From Chitinophagaceae bacterium (GTDB lineage: Bacteria; Bacteroidota; Bacteroidia; Chitinophagales; Chitinophagaceae), in the NCBI GenBank assembly GCA_016720585.1, contig JADKKH010000002.1:372001-436000 (forward strand): a stretch of 64,000 nucleotides of DNA. Direction: 5' to 3'. The position numbers and the translations under genes are program-made. Below are positions 50,179 through 59,012 of the stretch, piece by piece (position 1 is the first letter of the stretch; every line of letters starts with the position of its first letter). Under the pieces are notes generated by a model. That model did no database searches. It was given only the letters and a program-made list of their open reading frames with translations, and was not told where the DNA came from.

Positions 50179-51948
50179 TTAATTAATGGTTACAGTTTGT
50201 GTATGTTCATTTAATGTGATAGTATAGCTTCCTGAAGTTGTTGGCGTAATAAAATTACCTCCGCCATCCCATTTAATTGGTCTGGGTGTACCTGTGGCCT
50301 GGCTTCCACCACTGTTATCTTCATAGTCAAAAGCACCCCAGTCATTTCCAGCAAGGAATTTTATTTCTTTATTGGCTACTAAAGTGAGTGTAATTGTCCA
50401 GATGCCATTACCGCTATAGGTCATTTGTGGTGAAGCCCCTGGGTTCCAGTCCGGCACTCCCTGCATGCCATTACCTACCACTCTCATTTCAACAGCCGGG
50501 CTTTTTTCATATTTTACCTGCTGTGTATTAGTACCATTCCAGATAGTTCTTACTCTTGTTGAGCCTGCATTGAGATTGCCGCCATTACCATCATAATCAA
50601 GGTTCCCACCGCCTGCATCACCCCACCAGCGATCATCTTTTATTCCAAATGTCCAGGGACTACCCGCTGATCCATCATGCAGTTTAAACTCATCATTAAC
50701 CGCCGAATTTGTTACAATAATAAACTTATCCCGGCCTGCATATCCCCCATAAATTGGTGTTGTCGGGTTCCAGCCCTGCATTCCACCAACAATCCCAACC
50801 TGTTTTTGCTGGATATAGGCCATATTGTTTTCTACGTCCAGTGTCAGCCTATAAATACCATTGGCCCCTATCTGAAAATTCCCTCCAATATTATATCCTG
50901 TAGAAAACCCTGCACCGCTGGCACCATTATTTCCATAACCCGAACCCCAGTCCCCTTTGATCTTGAAAAATTTAAACTCATCACCGGCATTCATTTTTAT
51001 ATAGGTATAAAAGATTTTACCATAGCGGTCCGCTTTTTTATCGGTGATAATCTCCCAGGGATTATTGATATCCCAACCAGTTATATTTCCTACGAGATAG
51101 AATTTTATCTGGCGAAGGATTGATAAGGCATTGATATAATCAGCCTGTTGTTTCCAGGTACCGGATGTTGCTACCACGGTCCATTTTAAATCAGCCTGGA
51201 GGCTCAGATCAGCATAACCATGAACAGCCAGTGAATCGCTCATTTGTTTGGTGGTTACAATTAAAAGAGAATCCAATCCATTGTTAGCCGATGTCATGGA
51301 AAACAAGGGAGTTGAAAAATTATTATTGTTGGTAAACAATACCTTATAAGTTACGGCAGGGCCACCCGTTGCCGGCTTTGATTTTGTCCAGTTAAATTTT
51401 ATCTGGTCGGTCGTAGATACCGGGTTGATCTCCATCGGAGTCGTGGTGGGAACAGGGCCTAACAAAATAAAAGGACTTGCTCCATCTTTCATCCGGGTAA
51501 TGGTAATATTAAAAATGCTGGTACTTAAAATAGAAAGCGAAGGATTTGTGGCCTTAACACTCCAGATAAATTCTGTTGTGGCTCCATCCGCAATTGATTT
51601 TGCTTTTAAAGCATCATCTAATTGCTTTTGTGTGATGGTCAGTGTGGTAGCAGAACCCGGCACATCAATCTCAATTAATGGGCTATTCAGATTGCCACCG
51701 TTTTTCAATGCAGCCACAAATTTATAAGTGGGAGCCGTTATCAAACCCGGGCGGGCAGCATTCCAGGAAATAGTGACCGGGGCATTGGGTGTAGCAGCAT
51801 TAAGAACTAATATGGTACCTGAAGCAGGAGCTATTAATGTAAAATCAACCAACCCTTCACCCGTAGGGTCATTACCAACAAATTCAGATTTTTTACAACC
51901 GCCCAGCAGAACCACTGTTGCAGATAGTATATAAATTATTTTTTTCAT
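50179..51948 (-). CDS. SusE/SusF-type outer-membrane starch-binding lipoprotein
   Basis: A 589-residue surface lipoprotein (lipobox LLGGC, C18). Ig-like SusE-type domains cover roughly 25-290. Two or more carbohydrate-binding domains at the C-terminus are recognised by VGIVGGMQGWNPTTPIYGG and MRVVGNGMQGVPDWNPG, the aromatic-rich pattern of SusE/SusF starch-binding modules. It would hold alpha-glucan at the surface for the SusC/D pair. Last gene of the operon, followed by the terminator. Confidence 0.87.
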   Translation of the reverse strand: MKKIIYILSATVVLLGGCKKSEFVGNDPTGEGLVDFTLIAPASGTILVLNAATPNAPVTISWNAARPGLITAPTYKFVAALKNGGNLNSPLIEIDVPGSATTLTITQKQLDDALKAKSIADGATTEFIWSVKATNPSLSILSTSIFNITITRMKDGASPFILLGPVPTTTPMEINPVSTTDQIKFNWTKSKPATGGPAVTYKVLFTNNNNFSTPLFSMTSANNGLDSLLIVTTKQMSDSLAVHGYADLSLQADLKWTVVATSGTWKQQADYINALSILRQIKFYLVGNITGWDINNPWEIITDKKADRYGKIFYTYIKMNAGDEFKFFKIKGDWGSGYGNNGASGAGFSTGYNIGGNFQIGANGIYRLTLDVENNMAYIQQKQVGIVGGMQGWNPTTPIYGGYAGRDKFIIVTNSAVNDEFKLHDGSAGSPWTFGIKDDRWWGDAGGGNLDYDGNGGNLNAGSTRVRTIWNGTNTQQVKYEKSPAVEMRVVGNGMQGVPDWNPGASPQMTYSGNGIWTITLTLVANKEIKFLAGNDWGAFDYEDNSGGSQATGTPRPIKWDGGGNFITPTTSGSYTITLNEHTQTVTIN

Positions 51949-51983
51949 TCTTGTTGTTTTAATACGTTTTAAACAATACGGAT

Positions 51984-52757
51984 CTATTGCATTGTAGTAA
52001 ATATTATTTCCGTTTCGGATGAGGACACTGTGATCGTTGCCCCGGAAGGATCGAGCAGGGTACCATTAAATTTATATTTGAATTTGGCAAGTTTATGCCC
52101 GGCTCCCGGAGTAAAACTTATTGACGGAATATATGATGCCGACCAGATAGTTGAAGCGGTACTTCTAACCGTAACATTCAAAGGTGATCCTACCTGCGCT
52201 CCTGTTTCATCAAACATAGTTACAGTTGCAGTAACAGGTGTCATTCTTTGCTCATTAACACTAACACCATAGGCTCTGTCAAAATTCATGGTTACTACAT
52301 CATCGGATCCCACTTTTGCAGGAAATATCCTGAGCATTGTAGGTACAAAAACAAGGGGATCAAAGAAAAAGGGTTTATAATCCGGTGATTGGCTTGAACC
52401 GTCTTTTTTCTTTGCCAGGAAACCAAAACTTTTTAACTGTGCCGGGGATTGGCCAAACATGGTGGTACCGGTAAATGTAAAACTCCATTTGTTTGTACCC
52501 ACATTGGTCATTTCTGCTGCTGCGGATGAATTGCCCCAGCTTCCATTGGTAATCCCATCGGCTCCTCCCGGTAGATCCGGGTTGGAAAATATCCATATAT
52601 AGGCCTGGGCAGCACCTGCCATACCGGTACCTGTCAAATCAACGGTAAGTGTAACCTGGTCCTCTGCTGTAAAAGTAGAAGGGGAAAAAGTAGGATTTTG
52701 TGCGTTAACCGTAAGTCCGGCACTGATCAGGAAAATAGAAAATAATAGCTTCTTCAT
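51984..52757 (-). CDS. Exported beta-sandwich protein of the Sus-type locus (possible DUF4961-like)
   Basis: 257 residues with signal peptide MKKLLFSIFLISAGLTVNAQ. The start NPTFSPSTFTAEDQVTLTVDLTGTG and the AAAEMTNVGTNKWSFTFTGT...SPAQLKSFGFLAKKKDGS segment resemble the N-terminal domain of the GH13 enzyme in this locus (TPDFPKDNDNITIILDASKG ... NRYQYTINNIRSFFG). A carbohydrate-binding or spacer module is likely. The family label is tentative. It lies between the DUF5004-like gene and susE/F on one transcript. Confidence 0.65.
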   Translation of the reverse strand: MKKLLFSIFLISAGLTVNAQNPTFSPSTFTAEDQVTLTVDLTGTGMAGAAQAYIWIFSNPDLPGGADGITNGSWGNSSAAAEMTNVGTNKWSFTFTGTTMFGQSPAQLKSFGFLAKKKDGSSQSPDYKPFFFDPLVFVPTMLRIFPAKVGSDDVVTMNFDRAYGVSVNEQRMTPVTATVTMFDETGAQVGSPLNVTVRSTASTIWSASYIPSISFTPGAGHKLAKFKYKFNGTLLDPSGATITVSSSETEIIFTTMQ

Positions 52758-52769
52758 ATAGCAATGCTT

Positions 52770-53288
52770 TTATTGTTTAGCAAATTCATAACTGTAAGAA
52801 ATCAAAAGTTTTGGTCCGGCAGGGAGCAATACACTTCTTTCAACTTTTAATTTAAGTGTGTTGGATGCGCCAACCGGGTAGCCGCCAAGCGAGATCTTTT
52901 CGGTGATTACACCACTGGTCAGTGTAATATCTTTGGGATATTCAGCATTATCAACCGTCCAGTTGCCACTGGCCAGTTTAATAATCTTTGGAGAAGTACC
53001 GGGAGTAGTGGTAAACGTACCCGGAGCCCCGCCGGTAAGATTAAGTGTCAATACAAAATTTGTATAGGGAAACAGGGAAGTTATATCCAGTTCTTTATAA
53101 GGGAATCCCTTTTTGCTGGCATCCTCATCTACCTGTGTTGCTTTAGTCAGTTTCCAGGTACCTGCTATTGATTCAAGAATATTTCTTGGAGCACCCAGTT
53201 CTTTTCGTTCAACAGGACTGCAGGCTGAAAACATGAGTGCTGCCACCAGCATCATTAACCCGTTTTTCAATACTATTTTCATATACAA
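52770..53288 (-). CDS. DUF5004-like lipoprotein of the Sus-type locus
   Basis: 172 residues with a lipoprotein signal (LMMLVAALMFSAC). The body opens with IAGTWKLTKATQVDEDASKK and continues as a lipocalin-like all-beta pattern typical of DUF5004 and related Bacteroidota lipoproteins. Either of two close ATGs (53288, 53282) could be the start. Its position between SusD and the SusE/F gene implies a surface or periplasmic role in glucan uptake, but the function is not known. Confidence 0.7.
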   Translation of the reverse strand: MYMKIVLKNGLMMLVAALMFSACSPVERKELGAPRNILESIAGTWKLTKATQVDEDASKKGFPYKELDITSLFPYTNFVLTLNLTGGAPGTFTTTPGTSPKIIKLASGNWTVDNAEYPKDITLTSGVITEKISLGGYPVGASNTLKLKVERSVLLPAGPKLLISYSYEFAKQ

Positions 53289-53302
53289 TCGTTTTTAAAT
53301 TT

Positions 53303-54697
53303 TTAGAAACATCCGCCTTCTATGTTCATAATAAATGATGTATTAGCATCTTTTTCGGCTTTTGGAAATTGAAGGATAAACCCATTACAATTCCAAACAG
53401 AATTACGACGATCAACGTTGGTACCGTTTCTTGCTCCAATCCTTTTTATCTCCTGGGTACGGTTTCCTTCGCCAACAAGTTCCAATTCTCTTTCATTACG
53501 TGTTGCTGCAATTACCGCTGCTGCCGTAGCAATGGCCGGCAGGTTATAGCTGGTACCGCCATAAGCCCGGGTCATTACCTGGTTAATATCGGCAATAGCA
53601 ACTGCCAGGTTGGCTCCACCGGTTTCGGCACCAGCTTCAGCACGGATTAATTTGATCTCCGTTAAATGAATTAAGGGCAGATCGAAGAAATTTTTGTTGT
53701 ATTTGGTTAATACGTTATAGCCTGACTGAAGTGTATTGCTGTACCAGGCCTTCCTGAGGTCAGCCGCACGTGCCGTAGCTACATTATAAAACTGATCGGT
53801 AAATGTAAAACCCGGAATACCCAGATCCGAACGAAAATTACCCCTCAAATCACCACCCGGTGAATATTGAATAGGTGATGTTTGATTCGCAATGGTCAAA
53901 ATTCCTTCCGTACTCAGTCCCAGCGAAAACCGGCTGGCAAAGGAGGCATCCATATTGAATTTATTGCTGGTAATAACTTCGTTGGCAGATTGAAAGGCTT
54001 TTGCAAAATCATTCTGCTGAAAATAAACACGGGCCAGGTAGGCTTTAGCTGCCCATTTGGTAGCAGTATAAAATTTACCTGTAGGTGTTACATCCTGCAA
54101 TAAAGTTTCAGCACTTAATAGATCTGTGATTATCTGGTCATACACTTCTTTCACCGTGGATCTCTGTATGGGCTCTAATCCAACAGTGGTGCGGATGGGC
54201 ACACCTAAATGAGAATTGTCTGCTGAATATCCCCAGGGCTGGGCAAACATCCTTACTAATTCAAAATGTGCCATAGCCCTGAATAATTTTGCTTCTCCTT
54301 CCAGTTGATTTTTGGAAATTGTTGCCAGGTCAAGATGTTTAATAACCAGATTGGCGTCTGTAATGATCCGGTAAGCCAGCTGATAATAGGCATCACGGGT
54401 ACCACCAAAAAAAGAATTCTGACGTTTAAAAATTTCTGAATAATCTCCGGTGAACCTGTCGCCTTTATAATGGTCTCCCAGCAATTCATTTAATACCTGG
54501 TGACGGCCACTATAAAATTCATTATTCGCAAATAATGTATAAATCCCGTTGGCAAAAGCTTTGACATCGGCCTCCGTTTTAAAGGCTTCCGTTTCTCCCA
54601 ATTGGCCTTCCGGTGGTCTGTCAAGAAATTTTTTGCAGGAAACAGTGCTTAAAGCGACAATGGTCAGGATAAGCAGGTTTGAATAAAATCGTTTCAT
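53303..54697 (-). CDS. RagB/SusD family outer-membrane lipoprotein
   Basis: 464 residues with lipobox LSTVSC (C21) followed by KKFLDRPPEGQLGETEAFKTEADVKAFANGIY, the usual SusD start. Inside are TPR-like helix pairs (GEAKLFRAMAHFELVRMFAQPWGYSADNSHLGVPI) and the RNERELELVGEGNRTQEIKRIG C-terminal signature. SusD proteins lid the SusC barrel and bind the glycan. It is 26 nt downstream of susC. Confidence 0.95.
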   Translation of the reverse strand: MKRFYSNLLILTIVALSTVSCKKFLDRPPEGQLGETEAFKTEADVKAFANGIYTLFANNEFYSGRHQVLNELLGDHYKGDRFTGDYSEIFKRQNSFFGGTRDAYYQLAYRIITDANLVIKHLDLATISKNQLEGEAKLFRAMAHFELVRMFAQPWGYSADNSHLGVPIRTTVGLEPIQRSTVKEVYDQIITDLLSAETLLQDVTPTGKFYTATKWAAKAYLARVYFQQNDFAKAFQSANEVITSNKFNMDASFASRFSLGLSTEGILTIANQTSPIQYSPGGDLRGNFRSDLGIPGFTFTDQFYNVATARAADLRKAWYSNTLQSGYNVLTKYNKNFFDLPLIHLTEIKLIRAEAGAETGGANLAVAIADINQVMTRAYGGTSYNLPAIATAAAVIAATRNERELELVGEGNRTQEIKRIGARNGTNVDRRNSVWNCNGFILQFPKAEKDANTSFIMNIEGGCF

Positions 54698-54723
54698 ATT
54701 GAAGCAATTAAAATTTTTAATAA

Positions 54724-57700
54724 TTAAAACCCAAGATTAATTCCAAATATTACGGTACGCTGTGTTGGGGCTGTCAGGTAAGTAACATTTGGACTAAGAT
54801 TACGATCCTGCGGATTTTCAAAGTCCCTGGTGATCTCAGGATCTCCTCCGGGATATTTGGTGAATGTCAGCAGGTTCGATCCTGTCAGATAAAAGCGCAG
54901 TGTTTTTATTTTCAATTTTTTTAATGTCTGCGCAGATAATCTGTATCCCACGGTTAGTTCACGTAACCTTAAAAAACTGGCATCATGTAAAAACAGTGTA
55001 GAATTGAATTGGTCCTCTCCCGGAACACCCGGGAATGTAGTGATGTCATAGGCCAGACGGGGATACCTGGTTACATCACCCGGTTTTGTCCACCTGTCAA
55101 AAAATGTTTCCCGGAAATTCCAGTTCTTTTTAGAAACACCCATGAACTGGTATTTACCAGAGTTATCATAGATCTTACCGCCTATTACAAAATTGAATAA
55201 GGTTGATAATTCAAAATTTTTGTACTCAAAAGAAGAATTAAAGCCCCCCATATAATCGGGCATAATACTTCCGGCAAATACACGATGGTCCAATGAAAAA
55301 GTCTTGGTTTGTTTACCATTTACATCCAGCCAGATAGGTAATCCATCTGCAGGGTCAACACCATAGTATCTCACCAGGTAGTTTACTCCCAATGGTAAAC
55401 CCTTAACTACACGGGTATCATTGGTCCCGCCGCTAACAGCATCCGGACCCAGTTCCCAATCCAATACTTCGTTATAATTCTTGGATATGTTTCCGCCTAC
55501 TGACCATTTAAGAGCCGCTTTATTGATGATTTTATAATTAAGGCTTAGTTCGATTCCCTCATTTAATATTTTACTGTTCGGTAGATTTCTATATACTTTT
55601 CCCACTCCGTTGGAAGGTGCTGTACCGGGTTCCATCAGGATGTCCGTAGTCTGTTTATTATAATAAGCAACCTCCCCGGTTAATTTGCTGGAGAATAAGG
55701 CAAACTCAACGGCTGCATCAATATTGTGCATGGTTTCCCATTTTAAATCCGGGTTACCATATCCATCATAGTTAAGATATAAAGTGGGGTTTCCGCTGTA
55801 CGTAATACCGCCTGGCTGATAATTGCCATAATATTTTCCAGCAGGAATATTGGCGTTACCTACGATACCATAACTGGCCCGCAACTTAAGGAAGTTGATA
55901 AATTTAATATCCTTGATAAAATCTTCCTCGCTCATTGTCCAGGCTCCTGAAATAGCCGGGAAAAATCCATGCTTATTATTCGGGCCGAACTTTGATGATC
56001 CGTCAACACGGGCGGTTAACTGTAGCGCATACCTGTCTTTGTAAGAATAATTGACCCGTCCGAAGAAGCTATTAAAAGTATATTCTTCCAATGCTTTTTC
56101 GGTAAGCTGCGGAGGGGTGCCGGTCTGACGATCTTTAATAAGCTTATCTCTGCGGGTTCTGTACCGGGAAGCGTTTTCCCAATAAGGTACCGGTTCAAAA
56201 TTCCCAATCTCAAACAAATATCCTTTGCGGATATACTCCTGCGCTTCTGTTCCTAATAAGAAATTGAATTTGTGATTTTCCTTAACAGTTGTAAGATAAT
56301 TCACGGTCAGATTCGCGTTCTTATTGGTTCCCCAGTAAGGAAAACGTTTGGCATAACCTGAATCAGGATTGGACTGGTTGATCCACTGATTTGATTCATA
56401 TATATCATCAAAGGCGGTAACATATTCCAGGGAACCATTTGCCCGTATAAACAGATTTTTAATGGGCTGATATTCGAAAGAAAGACCTCCGATAAACCGG
56501 TTATCAATTTCTCTTCTTTTTGTTTCCTGAATTCTTCTTACCGGGTTAGCGCCATTCTGAAAATAAGTGCCGTTGGGATTATATACAGTAAAGAAAGGTA
56601 ACGCACTACTCATGGCATCCCCTATTCCACCATCCCAGGCTGCAGGTACTCTTCTGTTAGATCCTTTGTTAATACCAGAAGTCAGCGAAATTTTCAGGTT
56701 CTTCGTAACATTATAATCCATATTTAACCGGCCGCTGATACGCTGATAGCTGTTGCTTTTTATATAACCTTCATTATTGCTATAAGTCAGGTTTGCAAAC
56801 GTTTTTAATTTGGCATTTCCCTGGGTCATGCTCAGGTTATTCTCATTAATAATGCCGGTTTGTGTCAGCAAATCCCACCAGTCGGTATTATTCTGGCTGG
56901 CTGTAGCAAAAGTGTATCCACCGGGTAAATTAGCTAACCCAACACGTCCATCATTTGCCCAGGCTTCCTGCCGCAGTTGAAGCCATTCAGTTGTGTTAGC
57001 AAATTTTTGTCTTTTAGCATATGTAGCTATACCAACCCTTGTATTAAAATTAAATTGTGGTTTCCCTGATTTACCTCTTTTGGTTGTGATAATTATTACG
57101 CCGTTGGCACCCCGGGAACCATAAATACCGGTAGCTCCGGCATCTTTCAATATTTCCACGGATTCAATATCGGCAGGATTCAATGAGGATAAGGGATTTT
57201 GATTCATCGCACCGCCATTACCTCTTAAGAATTGATCAGATACAATCGGAATACCATCTACCACATACAACGGATCACCGGATGCAGAAATGGAACCGAT
57301 ACCACGGATACGAACAACCGCACCAGAACCCGCCAGTCCATTTCCCTGAATGATCTGCACACCCGGGGCTTTTCCCTGCAAGGCAGCTTCAAAACTGGGA
57401 ACCGGGATAGAATTTAATTTGTCGCTGGATACTTTTGATATGGCCCCGGTAACTTCTCTGCGACGCTGGGTACCATAACCAATAACCACTACTTCATTCA
57501 ATGAAGTATTGGTACCAACAAGAGAAACCTCTACGGTGGACATTCCGGTTACCGAAACCTCCATTGTGGCGTATCCAACCGTTGAGATAACGAGTGTGCT
57601 TACAGTGGATGAGATCGAAATACTAAAAGTACCATCTGCTTTTGATTGGACCCCGGTTCGGGTTCCTTTTGCAACTATGGTAGCTCCACTCATGCCACTG

Positions 57701-57822
57701 CCATCTTTTGAGTCGGTAACTTTCCCGGTTATCACCCGGTTTTGAGCGAACGAAAATTGCGCTACAAATACCAGCAGCATAAGGCTGGTAAGCTTAAATA
57801 AATTTTTCATCAGCATAAACAA
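54724..57822 (-). CDS. SusC/RagA family TonB-dependent outer-membrane receptor
   Basis: 1032 residues. After the signal peptide comes a carboxypeptidase-regulatory-like domain (VITGKVTDSKDGSGMSGATIV), then the TonB-box region VVVIGYGTQRRREVTGAISKVSSDKLNS, the plug with PLYVVDGIPI and a 22-strand barrel ending NVTYLTAPTQRTVIFGINLGF. It imports glycan fragments with SusD, driven by TonB. It opens the operon, with a 439-nt upstream region holding repeated ACACATT motifs. Confidence 0.96.
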   Translation of the reverse strand: MFMLMKNLFKLTSLMLLVFVAQFSFAQNRVITGKVTDSKDGSGMSGATIVAKGTRTGVQSKADGTFSISISSTVSTLVISTVGYATMEVSVTGMSTVEVSLVGTNTSLNEVVVIGYGTQRRREVTGAISKVSSDKLNSIPVPSFEAALQGKAPGVQIIQGNGLAGSGAVVRIRGIGSISASGDPLYVVDGIPIVSDQFLRGNGGAMNQNPLSSLNPADIESVEILKDAGATGIYGSRGANGVIIITTKRGKSGKPQFNFNTRVGIATYAKRQKFANTTEWLQLRQEAWANDGRVGLANLPGGYTFATASQNNTDWWDLLTQTGIINENNLSMTQGNAKLKTFANLTYSNNEGYIKSNSYQRISGRLNMDYNVTKNLKISLTSGINKGSNRRVPAAWDGGIGDAMSSALPFFTVYNPNGTYFQNGANPVRRIQETKRREIDNRFIGGLSFEYQPIKNLFIRANGSLEYVTAFDDIYESNQWINQSNPDSGYAKRFPYWGTNKNANLTVNYLTTVKENHKFNFLLGTEAQEYIRKGYLFEIGNFEPVPYWENASRYRTRRDKLIKDRQTGTPPQLTEKALEEYTFNSFFGRVNYSYKDRYALQLTARVDGSSKFGPNNKHGFFPAISGAWTMSEEDFIKDIKFINFLKLRASYGIVGNANIPAGKYYGNYQPGGITYSGNPTLYLNYDGYGNPDLKWETMHNIDAAVEFALFSSKLTGEVAYYNKQTTDILMEPGTAPSNGVGKVYRNLPNSKILNEGIELSLNYKIINKAALKWSVGGNISKNYNEVLDWELGPDAVSGGTNDTRVVKGLPLGVNYLVRYYGVDPADGLPIWLDVNGKQTKTFSLDHRVFAGSIMPDYMGGFNSSFEYKNFELSTLFNFVIGGKIYDNSGKYQFMGVSKKNWNFRETFFDRWTKPGDVTRYPRLAYDITTFPGVPGEDQFNSTLFLHDASFLRLRELTVGYRLSAQTLKKLKIKTLRFYLTGSNLLTFTKYPGGDPEITRDFENPQDRNLSPNVTYLTAPTQRTVIFGINLGF

Positions 57823-58261
57823 TCATTAAGTATTTGAGCAATCAATTTCAAATACACATTATGTATAAAAGACACATTTAAATGTGTATTAAACACACAA
57901 TGTTAAATCAATTTTAACATTCAGCAAATTTTTTTTTAGATTTTGAAGGCATTTTAGAACCTTTTTTTAAAACCTCTTTCTCCTGTTTAATCAAACCCCT
58001 AAGATTCAATACAAAACGTAAAACATTTGTCCCCTTCATTCCCATTTTTTTCAAAAACCCCGATATTGGCCAAAACCAGGCTTTTTAAACGGATACCTAT
58101 ATCCTGCCGATAAAACCTGTTCCGGCAAGCCGGGATTTACAACTCTTATAATATATATAGACAGGCCTCTCAGTGCAGGATAAAAATTGTAGTCCACTAT
58201 TTCAATGTATTTGATATAGTCGCCGTAAAAGGCTTTTAAAAAAGGGCTAACCAGATGTGAA
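57823..58261. other. Upstream region of susC
   Basis: 439 nt. Near the susC start it holds a cluster of ACACATT motifs (57851-57890). Next to the Nudix gene, a minus-strand frame at 58051-58305 runs open for about 84 codons without an ATG. The rest is AT-rich with no clear feature. Confidence 0.6.
57851..57890. promoter_or_regulatory. Candidate operator cluster (ACACATT/AATGTGT)
   Basis: AATACACATT (57851-57860) and AATGTGTATT (57881-57890) are perfect inverted repeats, and ACACATTTAAATGTGT (57872-57887) is a perfect 16-bp palindrome. A further ACACATT lies at 62057-62063 upstream of the amylase gene. This is a plausible binding site of the neighbouring Nudix-like regulator. Confidence 0.5.
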
Positions 58262-58990
58262 TCAGGATTTACCAGGCTGAAGTTTTCTACGGGCCGGCTT
58301 AATTTTTAATTCCGGTTTTAGTTTGTAGAGTTTCCCGGGTCTATGTGGCACATCATTTTCAATTTCCCCGATATCAATCAACCAATCTTTAATGGAAATC
58401 TTTTTTCTGAAATTACGGCGGTCAAGGCCAATACCCAGAATGGCTTCGTACAATTCCTGCAATTCCCGAAGCGAAAATTTTTCAGGTAATAAATTGAATA
58501 CAATGGGGGTTTCCAATACCCTTTGCTGAAGCCGTAACAGGCAGGTATCAAGTATCAGCTTATGATCAAAGGCCAGCTTTTTTAGCTCGTTAACCGGGTG
58601 CCAGTTCAGTTCGTTATGACTGAGCTGCATCTTATGATGTTTAATATCTATCAATGAATAATAGGCGATGGTAATAACCCGGCCCGATGGGTGACGTTTA
58701 ATACTACCGAAAGCCTGTACCTGCTCCAGGTACACATCATCCAACCCGGTTCTTTCTTTTAATATGCGGTAAGAAGCCGTTTCAAGGTCCTCATCCGGTC
58801 TGATCAGATCGCCCAGCAACGAAAAAAGGCCTGCAAATTCTTCCAGATCTGATTTTATAAGTAACACCTTTAATTCTTTATCATCATACCCGAAAATTAC
58901 ACAGTCAACCGAAATGGCTATATTAAAATAATCTATGTGGCTGATCTTTTCGATCTCCGCAGTTTTCAGCCTTAACTCTCTTTCCGTCAT
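58262..58990 (-). CDS. Nudix-domain transcriptional regulator (NrtR/AraR-like)
   Basis: 242 residues. An N-terminal Nudix fold (VDCVIFGYDDKELKVLLIKSDLEEFAGLFSLLGD) is followed by a winged-helix region (RELQELYEAILGIGLDRRNFRKKI). The catalytic box reads RILKERTGL, where REUxEExGU is needed, so key glutamates are missing and hydrolysis is unlikely. This is the architecture of NrtR/AraR-type regulators, where the Nudix domain senses a ligand. It lies 22 nt downstream of the amylase and upstream of susC, so it probably controls the alpha-glucan genes. Confidence 0.85.
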   Translation of the reverse strand: MTERELRLKTAEIEKISHIDYFNIAISVDCVIFGYDDKELKVLLIKSDLEEFAGLFSLLGDLIRPDEDLETASYRILKERTGLDDVYLEQVQAFGSIKRHPSGRVITIAYYSLIDIKHHKMQLSHNELNWHPVNELKKLAFDHKLILDTCLLRLQQRVLETPIVFNLLPEKFSLRELQELYEAILGIGLDRRNFRKKISIKDWLIDIGEIENDVPHRPGKLYKLKPELKIKPARRKLQPGKS

Positions 58991-59012
58991 ATACGCTAGT
59001 GTCTTTAAAAAA

